64,000 nucleotides of DNA from Dyella monticola (GCF_003363155.1 NZ_QRBE01000007.1:62001-126000), one strand, 5' to 3'; numbered from the stretch's first letter, positions 27,531 through 36,720 are shown. The notes: generated by a model from the letters alone, not told the origin. A program made the numbers and translations.

Positions 27531-28556
27531 ATGGTGCACGTCATGAGCGAAGACAATTTTTCCACATCGCGCAGACGGCTGATGCAGGGTGCCTCCTTGG
27601 GCGTGGCTACCGCCATGATGGGTTCCGCCTGGGGTGCTCAGCCCGAGGATGGTCTTGGTGCGAGCCAGCGGGCTGCTCCGTTGCGGGATCCGCGCGAAGG
27701 CTTTCCGCATCCGCCGTTCCAGGAGCAATCTCAACCATGGCCGGGGCTGGCTGGAAAGATGACACCGCAGCCGGATCATGGTGAAGCCAGTTATCGCGGC
27801 AGTGGCAAATTGCTTGGGCGCAGGGCGCTGGTCACGGGTGGCGACTCCGGTATCGGTCGCGCGGCGGCGATCGCGTTCGCGCGCGAAGGTGCGGATGTGG
27901 CAATTTCCTATCTGCCCGTCGAAGAGTCGGACGCGAAAGAAGTCATCGATCTGATCCAAAAAACGGGCCGCAAAGCCCTCGCGCTGCCGGGCGATATTCG
28001 CAACGAGGCGTTTTGCCAGAACATGGTGGCACGCGTGATAGCCACGTTCGGCGGTATCGATCTGTTGGTGAACAACGCCGGTCGGCAACACAGTTTCGGG
28101 TCGATACTGGAAATACCTACCGATTATTTCGATTGGACACTTAAAACCAATCTCTATGCGATGTTCTGGATCACCAAGGCCGCGGTTGCGCATATGCCCC
28201 CCGGTTCGGCGATCGTCAATACCGCATCGGTGAACGCCTATGATCCCTCGGAAAATCTGCTGGATTATTCCTTGACGAAGGGTGCCATCGTGACGTTTAC
28301 CAAGGGGCTGGCCAAACAGATGATCAAGCGTGGCATCCGCGTCAATGGCGTAGCACCGGGGCCGTTCTGGACGCCGTTGCAGGTGAGTGGCGGCCAGACC
28401 GAGAAAAATCTGCATGAATTCGGGCAAACCACGCCGATGGGCCGGCCCGGCCAACCGGCGGAAATCGCGCATGTGTACGTGCAGCTCGCGGCTGCTGAGT
28501 CCAGTTACGTAACCGGCCAGATCTATGGTGAAAGCGGCGGAAGGGGGCAGCCATGA
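27531..28556 (+). CDS. SDR family oxidoreductase with a Tat signal peptide
   Basis: Paralogue of the cytoplasmic SDR at 12175: same extension (FPHPPFQEQSQPWPGL, PDHGEASYRG), Rossmann motif TGGDSGIGRA, catalytic NTAS and YSLTK. It differs by an N-terminal twin-arginine signal (TSRRRLMQGASLGVA, then GSAWGA), predicting export of the folded, nucleotide-loaded enzyme. ATG 27531 has GGAG nine bases upstream; ATG 27543 is an alternative. Its stop overlaps the DUF4142 gene by four bases. Substrate and the periplasmic cofactor supply are unknown. Confidence 0.85.
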   Translation: MVHVMSEDNFSTSRRRLMQGASLGVATAMMGSAWGAQPEDGLGASQRAAPLRDPREGFPHPPFQEQSQPWPGLAGKMTPQPDHGEASYRGSGKLLGRRALVTGGDSGIGRAAAIAFAREGADVAISYLPVEESDAKEVIDLIQKTGRKALALPGDIRNEAFCQNMVARVIATFGGIDLLVNNAGRQHSFGSILEIPTDYFDWTLKTNLYAMFWITKAAVAHMPPGSAIVNTASVNAYDPSENLLDYSLTKGAIVTFTKGLAKQMIKRGIRVNGVAPGPFWTPLQVSGGQTEKNLHEFGQTTPMGRPGQPAEIAHVYVQLAAAESSYVTGQIYGESGGRGQP

Positions 28557-29125
28557 GAGGTGCGTCGGCACGATGCCGCGCATGCTTGTGTTTGCCGATG
28601 CTTTGTTTCGTCATCGTGCCCGCGGTGGCGACGGCGACGAAGACGGTGCACGCACAGCGCCGCGCACTCGACGCACGCGAGCAGGCCTTTGTGGCGCAGG
28701 CGACATCGGACGATGCCATGCAAATTGCCTTGGGCAAACTGGCGATGACTCGTTCAGCCAATCCGCGTCTGCGTGCCCTGGCCAGCCGGATCGTCAGCGA
28801 CCACGCGGCACTCAACCTGCAGTTCGCGAAGCTTGCCAGCAGCAGTGGGCATGCGCATGGCCTGTCTCCTCAAGCCATCAGTGCCATGAAGGCACATCTG
28901 GAATCCTTGCATGGCGAGGCATTCGACCAGGCGTTTACCGGGATGATGGTGTGGGAACACCGCAAGGTCATTGCCGCCTACGAGGTGGCGGCCAAGACGT
29001 CCGCCGATCCAACGTTGCGGACGATCGCTATGCGGGGCATTCCTGTCTTGCAGGGGCATCTTGATGCGGTGCGTGCGCTGATGGCGCAAAGCAGCTCTGC
29101 CGAACAACGGCAAGAGAACGAATAG
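28553..29125 (+). CDS. DUF4142 secreted protein
   Basis: A 190-residue protein with a Sec signal peptide (CLCLPMLCFVIVPAVATA) and a helical DUF4142 domain, related to ferritin-like bundles: AFVAQATSDDAMQIALGKLA, then RALASRIVSDHAALN. Known in periplasmic stress proteins of unknown mechanism. Translationally coupled (ATGA) to the Tat-signal SDR, suggesting a common periplasmic job. Confidence 0.85.
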   Translation: MRGASARCRACLCLPMLCFVIVPAVATATKTVHAQRRALDAREQAFVAQATSDDAMQIALGKLAMTRSANPRLRALASRIVSDHAALNLQFAKLASSSGHAHGLSPQAISAMKAHLESLHGEAFDQAFTGMMVWEHRKVIAAYEVAAKTSADPTLRTIAMRGIPVLQGHLDAVRALMAQSSSAEQRQENE

Positions 29126-29155
29126 CAGGGCGTCAGGCTTTGGCGCTACCGCAAG

Positions 29156-29338
29156 CTAATGCTTGGATGCCTGCTGGGAAGGGTTGCGCGCCTTCTTGTG
29201 TGAGGCGTCCTTTTTCTTGCTCTCGCCATGGACACCGCCACGACGCTGAACATCTGCATCCATCGACGCGACGCGTTCCTGTTCGAGTAGTTCGCCTTTG
29301 CGCTTGCGCATGGCGATGGTGGCGTTGCGAATGTTCAT
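29156..29338 (-). CDS. Small highly charged hypothetical protein
   Basis: A 60-residue basic protein (MNIRNATIAMRKRKGELLEQ start, Lys/Ser-rich end DASHKKARNPSQQASKH), likely disordered beyond one helix. GGA five bases before the ATG. Convergent with the DUF4142 gene. No family recognised. Confidence 0.4.
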   Translation of the reverse strand: MNIRNATIAMRKRKGELLEQERVASMDADVQRRGGVHGESKKKDASHKKARNPSQQASKH

Positions 29339-29630
29339 GATGTTCCACGATCGGGCAAGTAATGCGGCAGACCTTCGCAGAGGATGCTTGAAAAGGATGC
29401 AGATGCCGCGTCAACGGTTTTCTTCACGAAGGCCGGCGGCATTGGAGCGTTAAAGCGCCGCCGCCGGATGCGCTATAAAGGATGACGGCCGCATATGTCA
29501 GTTCGATGAAGCGGCACGTAGCGTATTTTTAATGATGCGCGGTCGTGCGTGATGTGGGCTTGCTTGCCAAGCAGGGCAGTCCAGTCAAACGGCGGCCTAA
29601 CCGGAGGGCGAGTATCGTGAGTTTATTTTC
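29339..29630. other. Non-coding stretch
   Basis: I see no protein-like frame, RNA gene or convincing terminator here. It separates the stress-type genes from the IS3 remnant and accessory patch. Confidence 0.4.
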
Positions 29631-29762
29631 ATGAATAAGGCGAGCAACGCGTTTAAGTCCAGAATAGAACTGCGCAGCATGATATGTCGGATTGATGCAA
29701 CTATTGCTCGGCTGCACGCCAAGAACCAAGTAGAGGCCGATTTCTTTTATGCCACGGAATGA
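29631..29762 (+). CDS. 43-residue ORF closed by the IS terminus
   Basis: Frame beginning MNKASNAFKSRIELRSMICR and ending DFFYATE, whose TGA (29760-29762) is the first three bases of the IS3 left end. It may be the 5' piece of a gene interrupted by the insertion, or chance. No ribosome site is obvious. Confidence 0.25.
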   Translation: MNKASNAFKSRIELRSMICRIDATIARLHAKNQVEADFFYATE

Positions 29763-29809
29763 ACCGCCCCGGCTTCATCGTAGGCTCCCAATCTTGAGAA
29801 GATGGAGCC

Positions 29810-30130
29810 ATGACAAAGCAAACGTATTCCAAGGAAGTTCGCGAACGAGCGGTGCGCATGGTGCGCGAGCATCAACCTGATCATCCGTCGGAGTGGGCGA
29901 CGATCCAGTCGGTGGCCGCCAAGCTCGGTTGCACGCCGCAGACGCTGCACAACTGGGTGCGCAAGGCACAGGTTAACGCCGGACAACGCGAAGGCCTGAC
30001 CACGAGCGACCGTGATCGCATGAAGGCATTGGAGCGCGAGGTCCGCGAGCTGCGCCAGGCCAACGAGATTCTGCGCAAGGCGTCCGCGTATTTTGCCCAG
30101 GCGGAGCTCGACCGCCGGTCCAAACCATGA
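29810..30130 (+). CDS. IS3-family transposase OrfA
   Basis: A 106-residue transposase A protein: helix-turn-helix part ([33 protein letters not shown]) followed by a leucine-zipper coiled coil ([32 protein letters not shown]). It normally binds IS ends and, by frameshifting, forms OrfAB with the DDE catalytic OrfB. Here OrfB is missing, so the element cannot move on its own. GGAG two bases before the ATG. Confidence 0.88.
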   Translation: MTKQTYSKEVRERAVRMVREHQPDHPSEWATIQSVAAKLGCTPQTLHNWVRKAQVNAGQREGLTTSDRDRMKALEREVRELRQANEILRKASAYFAQAELDRRSKP

Positions 30131-30231
30131 TCGCCTTCATTCACCGACGACGTCGAGCACAAGGCGAAGGTCGATTACACGCAGCAGGAATGGCCGCTGA
30201 GGGAGTGGATTTTTCCGAAATGACAATCTAG
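30127..30231 (+). pseudogene. IS3 OrfB relic
   Basis: The ATG overlaps the orfA stop (ATGA), as in intact IS3 elements, and the first residues MIAFI match OrfB starts. The frame then loses resemblance and stops after 34 residues. The integrase core is absent. Confidence 0.45.
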
Positions 30232-30315
30232 TCGACGCGCGCTACAAGAACCAAATGGTTGGAATAGACGCATGACACTGAACTCCCAAAAAATGATCTG
30301 TGATGCAACAGAAAT

Positions 30316-30981
30316 TCAGTCTTGAAGTTTGTCGATAATCGTGAGCGCGGCTCCTGTTCCACTTTTTGCTTCGTCGGGAAATTGTGAACCAAACCAAGCA
30401 AAGAAAGGGCGCAGTTCGATGATGCACGGCGTGATCGCTTCGGAGTGATCTCTCAACTGTTGGCGCTGAATGTCGAGCGGCATATTGTATGGATCGCCCA
30501 AAAATTGAACCGAGGCCTTAGCACCATTGGCTATAGTTGGAAAAGCGCCCAACACCATCGCCAACGGACCACTAACTTTGGATGGCAGAATGGAAATTCT
30601 TTCTATCGACATTCCTTCCGCTATTGCCACACAATTTCCGAGGCATCCGGAGATTAAACCCACGTTCATCACGTATGGTTTTGAGTCGTCAAATTCTGCC
30701 AAGGTATCTAGGTTGATCTTCGCCATGTGGGCTTCTTTCAGCAAGCGAAGCAAATCAGCGTAGAGGTATCTGGCAGCAGTTCGCGCAAGCTCGTTACGCT
30801 CTCGATTTCGAAGACGACGTTCACGGCCGGATACCCACACCGCTGCAAACGCCGCTGCAAACGCCCCTATGCCGGACACCCATGCGCCTTGATCCGCTGC
30901 GGTAAGCGACAGCCACCAATGAATGGACGGCCAAGAGTGACCTATTGGTTCCGCAACCGCGCAAATCGGTTCAAGCCTCAT
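30316..30981 (-). CDS. Hypothetical protein with one N-terminal membrane helix
   Basis: A 221-residue protein. A membrane helix (GAWVSGIGAFAAAFAAVWVS) is followed at once by a very basic stretch (GRERRLRNRERNELARTAAR) and a mostly helical cytoplasmic domain. This layout, helix plus RER-type basic linker, is common in small accessory-region membrane proteins. GAGG six bases before ATG. Base composition is more AT-rich than the flanks. No family recognised; the two downstream-reading neighbours are also unknown. Confidence 0.6.
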   Translation of the reverse strand: MRLEPICAVAEPIGHSWPSIHWWLSLTAADQGAWVSGIGAFAAAFAAVWVSGRERRLRNRERNELARTAARYLYADLLRLLKEAHMAKINLDTLAEFDDSKPYVMNVGLISGCLGNCVAIAEGMSIERISILPSKVSGPLAMVLGAFPTIANGAKASVQFLGDPYNMPLDIQRQQLRDHSEAITPCIIELRPFFAWFGSQFPDEAKSGTGAALTIIDKLQD

Positions 30982-31132
30982 GCGTATCCTCTACCCGCTT
31001 TATAGTGCTAGTTGGTGATGGCGACTCGGGCCGACCGCAAATTGTCGCGTTCCGGCGATTGAGGCGACGATACGATTATCCATTCGGCGCACCCTGCGGG
31101 TAACATCGCGGTCGTACGGATGAATTATTGCT

Positions 31133-31960
31133 CTAACCGCGGTTCCGCTGCATCGCAAGTTCTAGAACAGACTCTTCTGTAAGGCCATGGCCTCCAATGA
31201 CGGAGAACGTGTGCTCGACCGGGTCGCTGTATAGCGCGTGCCAGCCCGGCGGATCGCGATCATTCGTCGTGCCGAACACAGCCTTGGGCGTTTCGTAAGT
31301 CCGCTGCGCATCCATCGCGGCATTGCGCAGTTCGTACAAGAGGCCGATGCCTCGGTGCACAATGGAGTCGAGTTCGGGAAAACGAATCAAGCGCGAATGG
31401 TCGTGGCGACCGCGTACATAGACGCCTTCGCTCGGTGAGACCACGTAGTCCGAATGGGCAATCGCGTTGCGCAAATCGTTGTCAAATGCATCACGGAAGA
31501 CTTCCGCCAAATTGTTAAGCCCAAGATCCGTTGCGGCGCTTTCCAATGCACTCATGACCTTATTCGCGTTGGGGCCCACGTTCTGGCCCGTGGCCTTATC
31601 TTGGCGCACCCAGCGATTGAACGGGTCGATGTTGTAGTGACCACCGGCAAGCACGCCCATAACTGCCATAGGGATGCACCACAATCCCGCCGACTCGGCG
31701 GTGTATAGGTAATAGCTGAAGGCGACACGTAACCGAATAGGCCGACCGCGAAACTGATCGAGCGCCATGAACTCATCGTAGTCCCGGAACGCGCGCTGGG
31801 ACTCCATAGCCGAAGTGTAGGTATAAGGCTTGAACTCCCCCGACAAGGAAAGCACAAAGTTCAACTCGTCTTTGGCCCGTGTGCGCTCGAACAAGTCGTC
31901 GAACGCTGCACGCGCTTTGTCCAGGAACACTGCTTCTGAGGTCGATGGTTCCTCACTCAT
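31133..31960 (-). CDS. HEPN-motif hypothetical protein
   Basis: A 275-residue, mostly helical protein. DNDLRNAIAHSDY contains the Rx4H signature of HEPN domains (R164, H169), the active-site pair of many HEPN ribonucleases in toxin-antitoxin and defence systems; the same motif also occurs in non-catalytic HEPN-like proteins. GGGGAGA three bases before the ATG supports the start. No antitoxin-like or nucleotidyltransferase gene lies beside it; its neighbours are a membrane protein and a Cys-containing protein. RNase activity is inference only. Confidence 0.65.
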   Translation of the reverse strand: MSEEPSTSEAVFLDKARAAFDDLFERTRAKDELNFVLSLSGEFKPYTYTSAMESQRAFRDYDEFMALDQFRGRPIRLRVAFSYYLYTAESAGLWCIPMAVMGVLAGGHYNIDPFNRWVRQDKATGQNVGPNANKVMSALESAATDLGLNNLAEVFRDAFDNDLRNAIAHSDYVVSPSEGVYVRGRHDHSRLIRFPELDSIVHRGIGLLYELRNAAMDAQRTYETPKAVFGTTNDRDPPGWHALYSDPVEHTFSVIGGHGLTEESVLELAMQRNRG

Positions 31961-32133
31961 GGCTCTCCCCTCAAGTCATTCTGCCGCCCTGTTATCAAGG
32001 TCTCTCCTGCTGATCGGCACGAATATGATAATCATCCGCTGCGCTTGGCCTTCGGCTCGACGTTCCTACCGGCGATGAAGTTGCCCGTTTTCATGTCGAT
32101 GAGCAGCTCACGCGAGTATCGGTAGTGCTGGGC

Positions 32134-33063
32134 TCACGCCGCGTTCGACAGTGCCTCAGTTCCACTAGGGAGACCATCCAAGTACGTGCTGAATGTCTGC
32201 TTGTCCGCTTTCGACGAGAGGAATGAGTGAAGTTGCTGAAGGTTGCTCTTTGTCAAAAGTCGACGACCAGCAGCGACAGCCTCCTCAGCACGAGCCAAGG
32301 CTGGATCCACCTCCTCGATCCATTTGGCGAGATCGCGTAACACCTTGTTCTTAAGCGCGTCTACGTCGACACCCTTGATAACGGTTAAGTTTTCCATGCC
32401 GGTGATCAGCAACTTGCGAAGATCGTTCTCGGGATACAGCACAGAGATACCATCGAGACGACCGACTACTTCTTCGACGTATTCCTGGTTTTTCGGCGGT
32501 GTGCCTTGCGCACGCATTCGGTCGCGTTCTTCCTGTGTGGCTGGTCTGGTCGTGATGAGTGTCCCATCGCGGCGGCGAACCAATCCTCCGACGATGGCAA
32601 CAATTCGCGAAGGCAACCCTTTAAATGAATCGACCAAAGGGGATGCATGTTTGCGAATCCACTTGCCGCCGGAGGTGGCATCAAGCAGCAACTCGATGCG
32701 CGCCTCAATCTCGGGGATCCTGTGCTGGAATGCGATCAGTGCTTCACGGCGTTCCTTATTGCGCACATCTGCTTTGAAGACTCTTTCCATATTGGTGAAC
32801 GCGACGTCAAAATATTTTTTGCCACAGTCTTTGCCGATATTGGTTTCGTGGCCGTCGCTGGTGGCGACCAAGTACCCCTTGCCGTGACGCGTGCGGCAAC
32901 TGGAGAGCCCGCATTGCAGGTACGTTGATAGGGAGTAACTGCCCAGTATTCGTTCCAGCTTGACGGACTTCGGGTCTACATCGACCTTAAAGCCTGGACG
33001 GGTCAGTACATCGTCCCACGACTCCAGGCGAACCAGACCTTTGTCTGTGTTGAGTGTGATCAT
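32134..33063 (-). CDS. Hypothetical protein with a Cys/His cluster, phage or plasmid-like
   Basis: A 309-residue protein. Residues about 50-85 hold YLQCGLSSCRTRHGKGY and HETNIGKDCGKKYF, a likely zinc-binding knuckle. The rest is charged and helical, with a central segment IPEIEARIELLLDATSGGKW. GGGGAG six bases before ATG. I do not recognise a named family; zinc-knuckle plus helical proteins like this are frequent in phages and integrative elements. First gene of the patch next to tRNA-Val. Confidence 0.6.
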   Translation of the reverse strand: MITLNTDKGLVRLESWDDVLTRPGFKVDVDPKSVKLERILGSYSLSTYLQCGLSSCRTRHGKGYLVATSDGHETNIGKDCGKKYFDVAFTNMERVFKADVRNKERREALIAFQHRIPEIEARIELLLDATSGGKWIRKHASPLVDSFKGLPSRIVAIVGGLVRRRDGTLITTRPATQEERDRMRAQGTPPKNQEYVEEVVGRLDGISVLYPENDLRKLLITGMENLTVIKGVDVDALKNKVLRDLAKWIEEVDPALARAEEAVAAGRRLLTKSNLQQLHSFLSSKADKQTFSTYLDGLPSGTEALSNAA

Positions 33064-33247
33064 TCGTCGCTCCCCGTAGGCCGGCTGAGCCTAGCATTGG
33101 TGGACTGATCAACGAATAGAAGCAATACGAGGGAACTATGCGTGCGTGGCTGTCGCGAATGACATCAACATGGGAGTTTTTTGCGATGCCGTGGGCAATT
33201 TGTTCTCGCGCGCGGAGAACTGATCGCGCAGCAGACTCATAAACAAA

Positions 33248-33272
33248 AAAACCGCCCCGTGAGGGCGGTTTT
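33248..33272 (-). terminator. Rho-independent terminator of tRNA-Val
   Basis: Read on the minus strand: AAAACCGCCC, loop TCACG, GGGCGGTTTT, then a T-run. It begins 65 bp after the tRNA 3' end and points the same way. Strong stem plus T-tract. Confidence 0.8.
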
Positions 33273-33336
33273 CCATATTCCTTCCATACTCACGCTTTTG
33301 CTGGCCTCTGCACCAAGCGCATGTATTTGATTTTGT

Positions 33337-33411
33337 TGGTGGGCGGTACAAGGATCGAACTTGTGACACCTGCCGTGTGAAGGCAGTGCTCTACCGCTGA
33401 GCTAACCGCCC
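33337..33411 (-). tRNA. tRNA-Val (anticodon CAC)
   Basis: Complete cloverleaf on the minus strand: acceptor GGGCGGT paired with ACCGCCC, D-arm GCTCAGCGGTAGAGC, anticodon stem CTGCC/GGCAG with loop TTCACAC (anticodon CAC, reads GUG), T-arm ACAAGTTCGATCCTTGT, discriminator A and encoded CCA. 75 bases including CCA. An accessory patch lies immediately on its 3' side, a usual integration position, but I found no second copy of the 3' end that could be an attachment site. Confidence 0.95.
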
Positions 33412-33498
33412 GCCGGGAACGGGCAACTATACGGAGCGAGGGGTAAAACGTCAACCATCGACCGCGCGGGCGCGTTGTTTTCGTGGGTTAAAGCCGCT

Positions 33499-33512
33499 GG
33501 CCGGCTAAAATA
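33499..33512 (+). promoter_or_regulatory. Candidate promoter element, copy 1
   Basis: GGCCGGCTAAAATA lies 30 bp before the LAB_N gene. The same 14-mer stands at 40559, 35 bp before the acyl-CoA dehydrogenase. TAAAAT would serve as the -10; no good -35 is visible in either case. Confidence 0.35.
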
Positions 33513-33542
33513 CCCCGTTCCCTTTTGCCAAGCGGCCACCCC

Positions 33543-33872
33543 ATGCATTTCGCTCTTTCGCACATTCTGCAGTCCCTGCAGCACTTCCATATTACGCCGT
33601 GGAAGGCCGTCGGCTTCTTGGGCACGTTGATGTTCACCGGCCGCTGGTTCGTACAGCTTTACTTCACCCGCAAATACAAGCGCGTGGTGATGCCGCTGTC
33701 GTTCTGGTGGATGTCAGTGACGGGGAGTGCCTTGCTGCTGGCGTATTTCGTGTTCGGCAAGAACGACTCGGTGGGCATTCTTTCCAACTTCTTCCCGGTG
33801 TTCGTATCGGTGTACAACCTGGTGATGCACTTGCGGCAACACGGCAGGGATGAGGTTGGGAAGGAGGCGTAG
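33543..33872 (+). CDS. Lipid-A-disaccharide synthase N-terminal domain (LAB_N) protein
   Basis: A 109-residue membrane protein with three helices. WKAVGFLGTLMFTGRWFVQLY, SFWWMSVTGSALLLAYF and a closing SNFFPVFVSVYNLVMHL segment match LAB_N, a SemiSWEET-related fold found alone or fused to glycosyltransferases in outer-membrane lipid modification. Here it is alone, between tRNA-Val and the metH operon, with no lipid A gene nearby. Exact role unknown. Confidence 0.8.
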   Translation: MHFALSHILQSLQHFHITPWKAVGFLGTLMFTGRWFVQLYFTRKYKRVVMPLSFWWMSVTGSALLLAYFVFGKNDSVGILSNFFPVFVSVYNLVMHLRQHGRDEVGKEA

Positions 33873-33931
33873 ACGTAAAGGTCTCTGCCTGGATACACAC
33901 TTTTTTGTGGAAGACATCATTTCGCCCTGAT

Positions 33932-33957
33932 GTCATTCCGGCCTTCGCCGGAATGAC
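33932..33957. repeat. REP-like palindromic repeat
   Basis: GTCATTCCGGC, loop CTTC, then the exact complement GCCGGAATGAC: 11-bp perfect stem. It sits between the convergent LAB_N and metH genes. Its right arm recurs at 41837-41849. Palindromes of this form are dispersed extragenic repeats in many proteobacteria. Confidence 0.6.
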
Positions 33958-34014
33958 GATGAGGCAGGGCGGAAGGGGAGCAAGAGAGACGGGGAGGTAC
34001 GGCGCTCCGGCTCG

Positions 34015-36720
34015 CTATTCCGGATCGTAATCAAGATTGGGAGCAAGCCATCGTTCTGCTTCCTGGCGCGTCCAACCTTTGCGTTTGGCGTAATCCTCCA
34101 CCTGTTCGCGCGTGATACGCCCCACCACGAAATACTGGCTTGCCGGATGCGAGAAATACCAGCCGGAAACGGCGGCCGTGGGGTACATCGCAAAACCGTC
34201 CGTCAATTCAATGCCTGCGTTGCGTGTGGCGTCGAGCAATTGGAACAGCGTGGCCTTCTCGGTATGGTCTGGACAGGCCGGATAGCCGGGAGCGGGGCGA
34301 ACACCGCAATATTTCTCGCCAATGAGCGCTTCGTTATCGAGTGCCTCATCCGGTTGATAGCCCCACACTTCGCGACGCACACGTTCATGCATACGCTCGG
34401 CGAACGCCTCGGCCAAGCGATCGGCGAGTGCCTTGAGCAGGATGGCGGAATAATCGTCGTGCTGTGCTTCGAAGCGTGCGATGTGCGTCTCGATGCCGAT
34501 GCCGGCAGTGACCGCGAAGCCGCCAATCCAGTCCTGCTTGCCGGCGTCTTTCGGTGCGATGAAATCGGAGAGGCAGAGGTCGGGTCGCTCGATGGGTTTT
34601 TCGGCCTGCTGGCGTAGATGATGGAGCTTCACAACCTGCTTGGAGTCGGGAACCTGCAGTTCGATATCGTCGCCAACGCTGCATGCGGGCCAGAAGCCGA
34701 TGACGGCACGCGCGGTCAGCCAGCGCTCGGCAATCATGGTGTCGAGCATCGCCTGCGCATCGGCGAACAGCTCCGTAGCCTGCTTGCCGACGATCTCATC
34801 CTTAAGAATGGCCGGATAACGGCCAGCGAGTTCCCATGCCTGGAAGAAGGGCGTCCAGTCGATATACGTGCGCAGCTCGGCCAGGTCGTATTGGTCGAAC
34901 ACGCTGATACCGGGCTTGTTCGGTTGCGGCGGACTGTAGTTGGCCCAGTCACAGGTAAAGCGCTGCTTGCGGGCATGCTCCAGCGGCACTAGCGGTTTGG
35001 CGGAGCCGCGCTGCTTGTGCCGCTCGCGGATATCGGCATATTCAGCACGAATCTTGGCCATGAAGTTGTCGACCAGTTCTTTGCTGACCAGCGACTGCGC
35101 CACACCCACCGCGCGCGAAGCATCCTTCACCCATACCGTGGGCGACTTGTAGTGCGGTTCGATCTTCAGTGCCGTATGCGCGCGCGACGTGGTGGCGCCG
35201 CCGATCAGCAGAGGGATATGAAAATCCTGGCGCTGCATTTCGCGCGCTACCTGGCTCATCTCTTCCAATGAGGGGGTGATCAGGCCGGAGAGGCCGATCA
35301 GGTCGGCCTTGAGCTCGCGTGCGGTATCCAGAATCTTCTGGGCCGGCACCATGACGCCCAGATCAACCACCTCGAAGTTGTTGCAGCGGAGCACCACGCC
35401 AACGATGTTCTTGCCGATGTCGTGCACATCGCCTTTGACCGTGGCCATGACGATGGTGCCGTTGTTTTTGCCGGCATCGCCCGTGCGCAATTTTTCCGCT
35501 TCGATGTAAGGCAGCAGATAAGCCACGGCCTTCTTCATCACGCGCGCCGATTTCACCACTTGTGGCAGGAACATTTTGCCGGCACCGAACAGATCGCCGA
35601 CGATGTTCATGCCGTCCATCAACGGACCTTCGATTACGTCCAGCGGACGCGTGGCCTGCTGGCGGGCTTCTTCGGTGTCCTCATCGACAAACTGATCGAT
35701 GCCATGCACCAGCGCATGGGCCATGCGTTCACGCACAGGCTTGTCGCGCCATGCTAGGTTTTCTGTGACTGCTTCGCCTTTCTTGGTTCGGTAGCGGTCG
35801 GCGATTTCCAGAAGGCGTTCGGTCGCATCCGGACGACGGTTAAGCACCACGTCCTCCACGCGCTCACGCAATTGCTCGGGGACATCATCGTAGATTGTCA
35901 GCGCGCCAGCGTTGACGATGCCCATGTCCATGCCAGCCTTGATGGCGTGGTAGAGAAACACGGAGTGGATCGCTTCGCGCACGGTATTGTTGCCGCGGAA
36001 CGAGAACGAGACGTTGGATACACCGCCGGAAATATGGCTTAGCGGAAAGCGCTTTTTAAGCTCGCGGGTGGCGTCGATGAAATCCACCGCGTAATTATTG
36101 TGTTCCTCGATGCCGGTCGCGATGGCGAAGATATTCGGGTCGAAGATGATGTCTTCGGGCGGAAAGTCCAGCTTCTCGGTGAGCAACTGGTAGGCGCGCG
36201 AACAGATCTCCACCTTGCGCGCGCAAGTGTCGGCTTGCCCTTGTTCGTCGAACGCCATCACCACCACGGCGGCGCCGTATTCGAGCACCTTGCGTGCATG
36301 CTCCAGAAAGAGCTCCTCGCCTTCCTTCATGGAAATGGAGTTGACGACGCCTTTGCCCTGCAGGCAACGCAGGCCGGCTTCGATCACGCTCCACTTGGAT
36401 GAGTCGACCATCACCGGAACGCGCGCGATGTCCGGTTCGGCGGCGATCAGATTCAGGAAGCGCGTCATGGCCGCTTCCGAATCAATCAAGCCCTCGTCCA
36501 TGTTCACGTCGATGATTTGCGCACCGTTTGCCACTTGCTGGCGCGCAACATCGACCGCTTCTTCGTAGCGGTCTTCTTTGATGAGCTTCTTAAATTGCGC
36601 CGAACCGGTGACGTTCGTGCGCTCGCCAACATTGACGAACAGCAGGTCAGGCGTGATGACCAGGGGTTCGAGGCCGGAGAGGCGGGTGTAGCGGAAATTA
36701 TTCATCAGCGGTGAGTGCAT
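34015..36720 (-). CDS. metH: Cobalamin-dependent methionine synthase, C-terminal half
   Basis: Carries modules 2-4 of MetH as a separate 901-residue protein. The folate-binding barrel comes first ([20 protein letters not shown]). The cobalamin cap and Rossmann modules follow, with lower axial ligand H433 in DVHDIGKN. The C-terminal AdoMet reactivation module comes last ([12 protein letters not shown]). The homocysteine-binding module is the separate gene upstream, as in Xanthomonas. Start taken at ATG 36720, with GGGA before it; ATG 36705 is an alternative. Terminal gene of the sahR-metH-metH operon. Confidence 0.93.
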   Translation of the reverse strand: MHSPLMNNFRYTRLSGLEPLVITPDLLFVNVGERTNVTGSAQFKKLIKEDRYEEAVDVARQQVANGAQIIDVNMDEGLIDSEAAMTRFLNLIAAEPDIARVPVMVDSSKWSVIEAGLRCLQGKGVVNSISMKEGEELFLEHARKVLEYGAAVVVMAFDEQGQADTCARKVEICSRAYQLLTEKLDFPPEDIIFDPNIFAIATGIEEHNNYAVDFIDATRELKKRFPLSHISGGVSNVSFSFRGNNTVREAIHSVFLYHAIKAGMDMGIVNAGALTIYDDVPEQLRERVEDVVLNRRPDATERLLEIADRYRTKKGEAVTENLAWRDKPVRERMAHALVHGIDQFVDEDTEEARQQATRPLDVIEGPLMDGMNIVGDLFGAGKMFLPQVVKSARVMKKAVAYLLPYIEAEKLRTGDAGKNNGTIVMATVKGDVHDIGKNIVGVVLRCNNFEVVDLGVMVPAQKILDTARELKADLIGLSGLITPSLEEMSQVAREMQRQDFHIPLLIGGATTSRAHTALKIEPHYKSPTVWVKDASRAVGVAQSLVSKELVDNFMAKIRAEYADIRERHKQRGSAKPLVPLEHARKQRFTCDWANYSPPQPNKPGISVFDQYDLAELRTYIDWTPFFQAWELAGRYPAILKDEIVGKQATELFADAQAMLDTMIAERWLTARAVIGFWPACSVGDDIELQVPDSKQVVKLHHLRQQAEKPIERPDLCLSDFIAPKDAGKQDWIGGFAVTAGIGIETHIARFEAQHDDYSAILLKALADRLAEAFAERMHERVRREVWGYQPDEALDNEALIGEKYCGVRPAPGYPACPDHTEKATLFQLLDATRNAGIELTDGFAMYPTAAVSGWYFSHPASQYFVVGRITREQVEDYAKRKGWTRQEAERWLAPNLDYDPE

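Larger units (their letters stand above)
29760..30231 (+). mobile_element. Degenerate IS3-family insertion sequence
   Basis: TGAACCGCCCCGG at 29760 matches the usual left terminus of an IS3-family group common in Xanthomonadales. It is followed by an intact orfA and only the first codons of orfB. No matching right terminus was found, so the element is truncated on the right. The right boundary given is the end of the orfB relic and is approximate. Confidence 0.6.

Noticed and set aside
33337-33360. Attachment-site duplication of the tRNA-Val 3' end
   Set aside because: I looked through 29-33 kb for a second copy of the 3' terminal sequence and did not find one.
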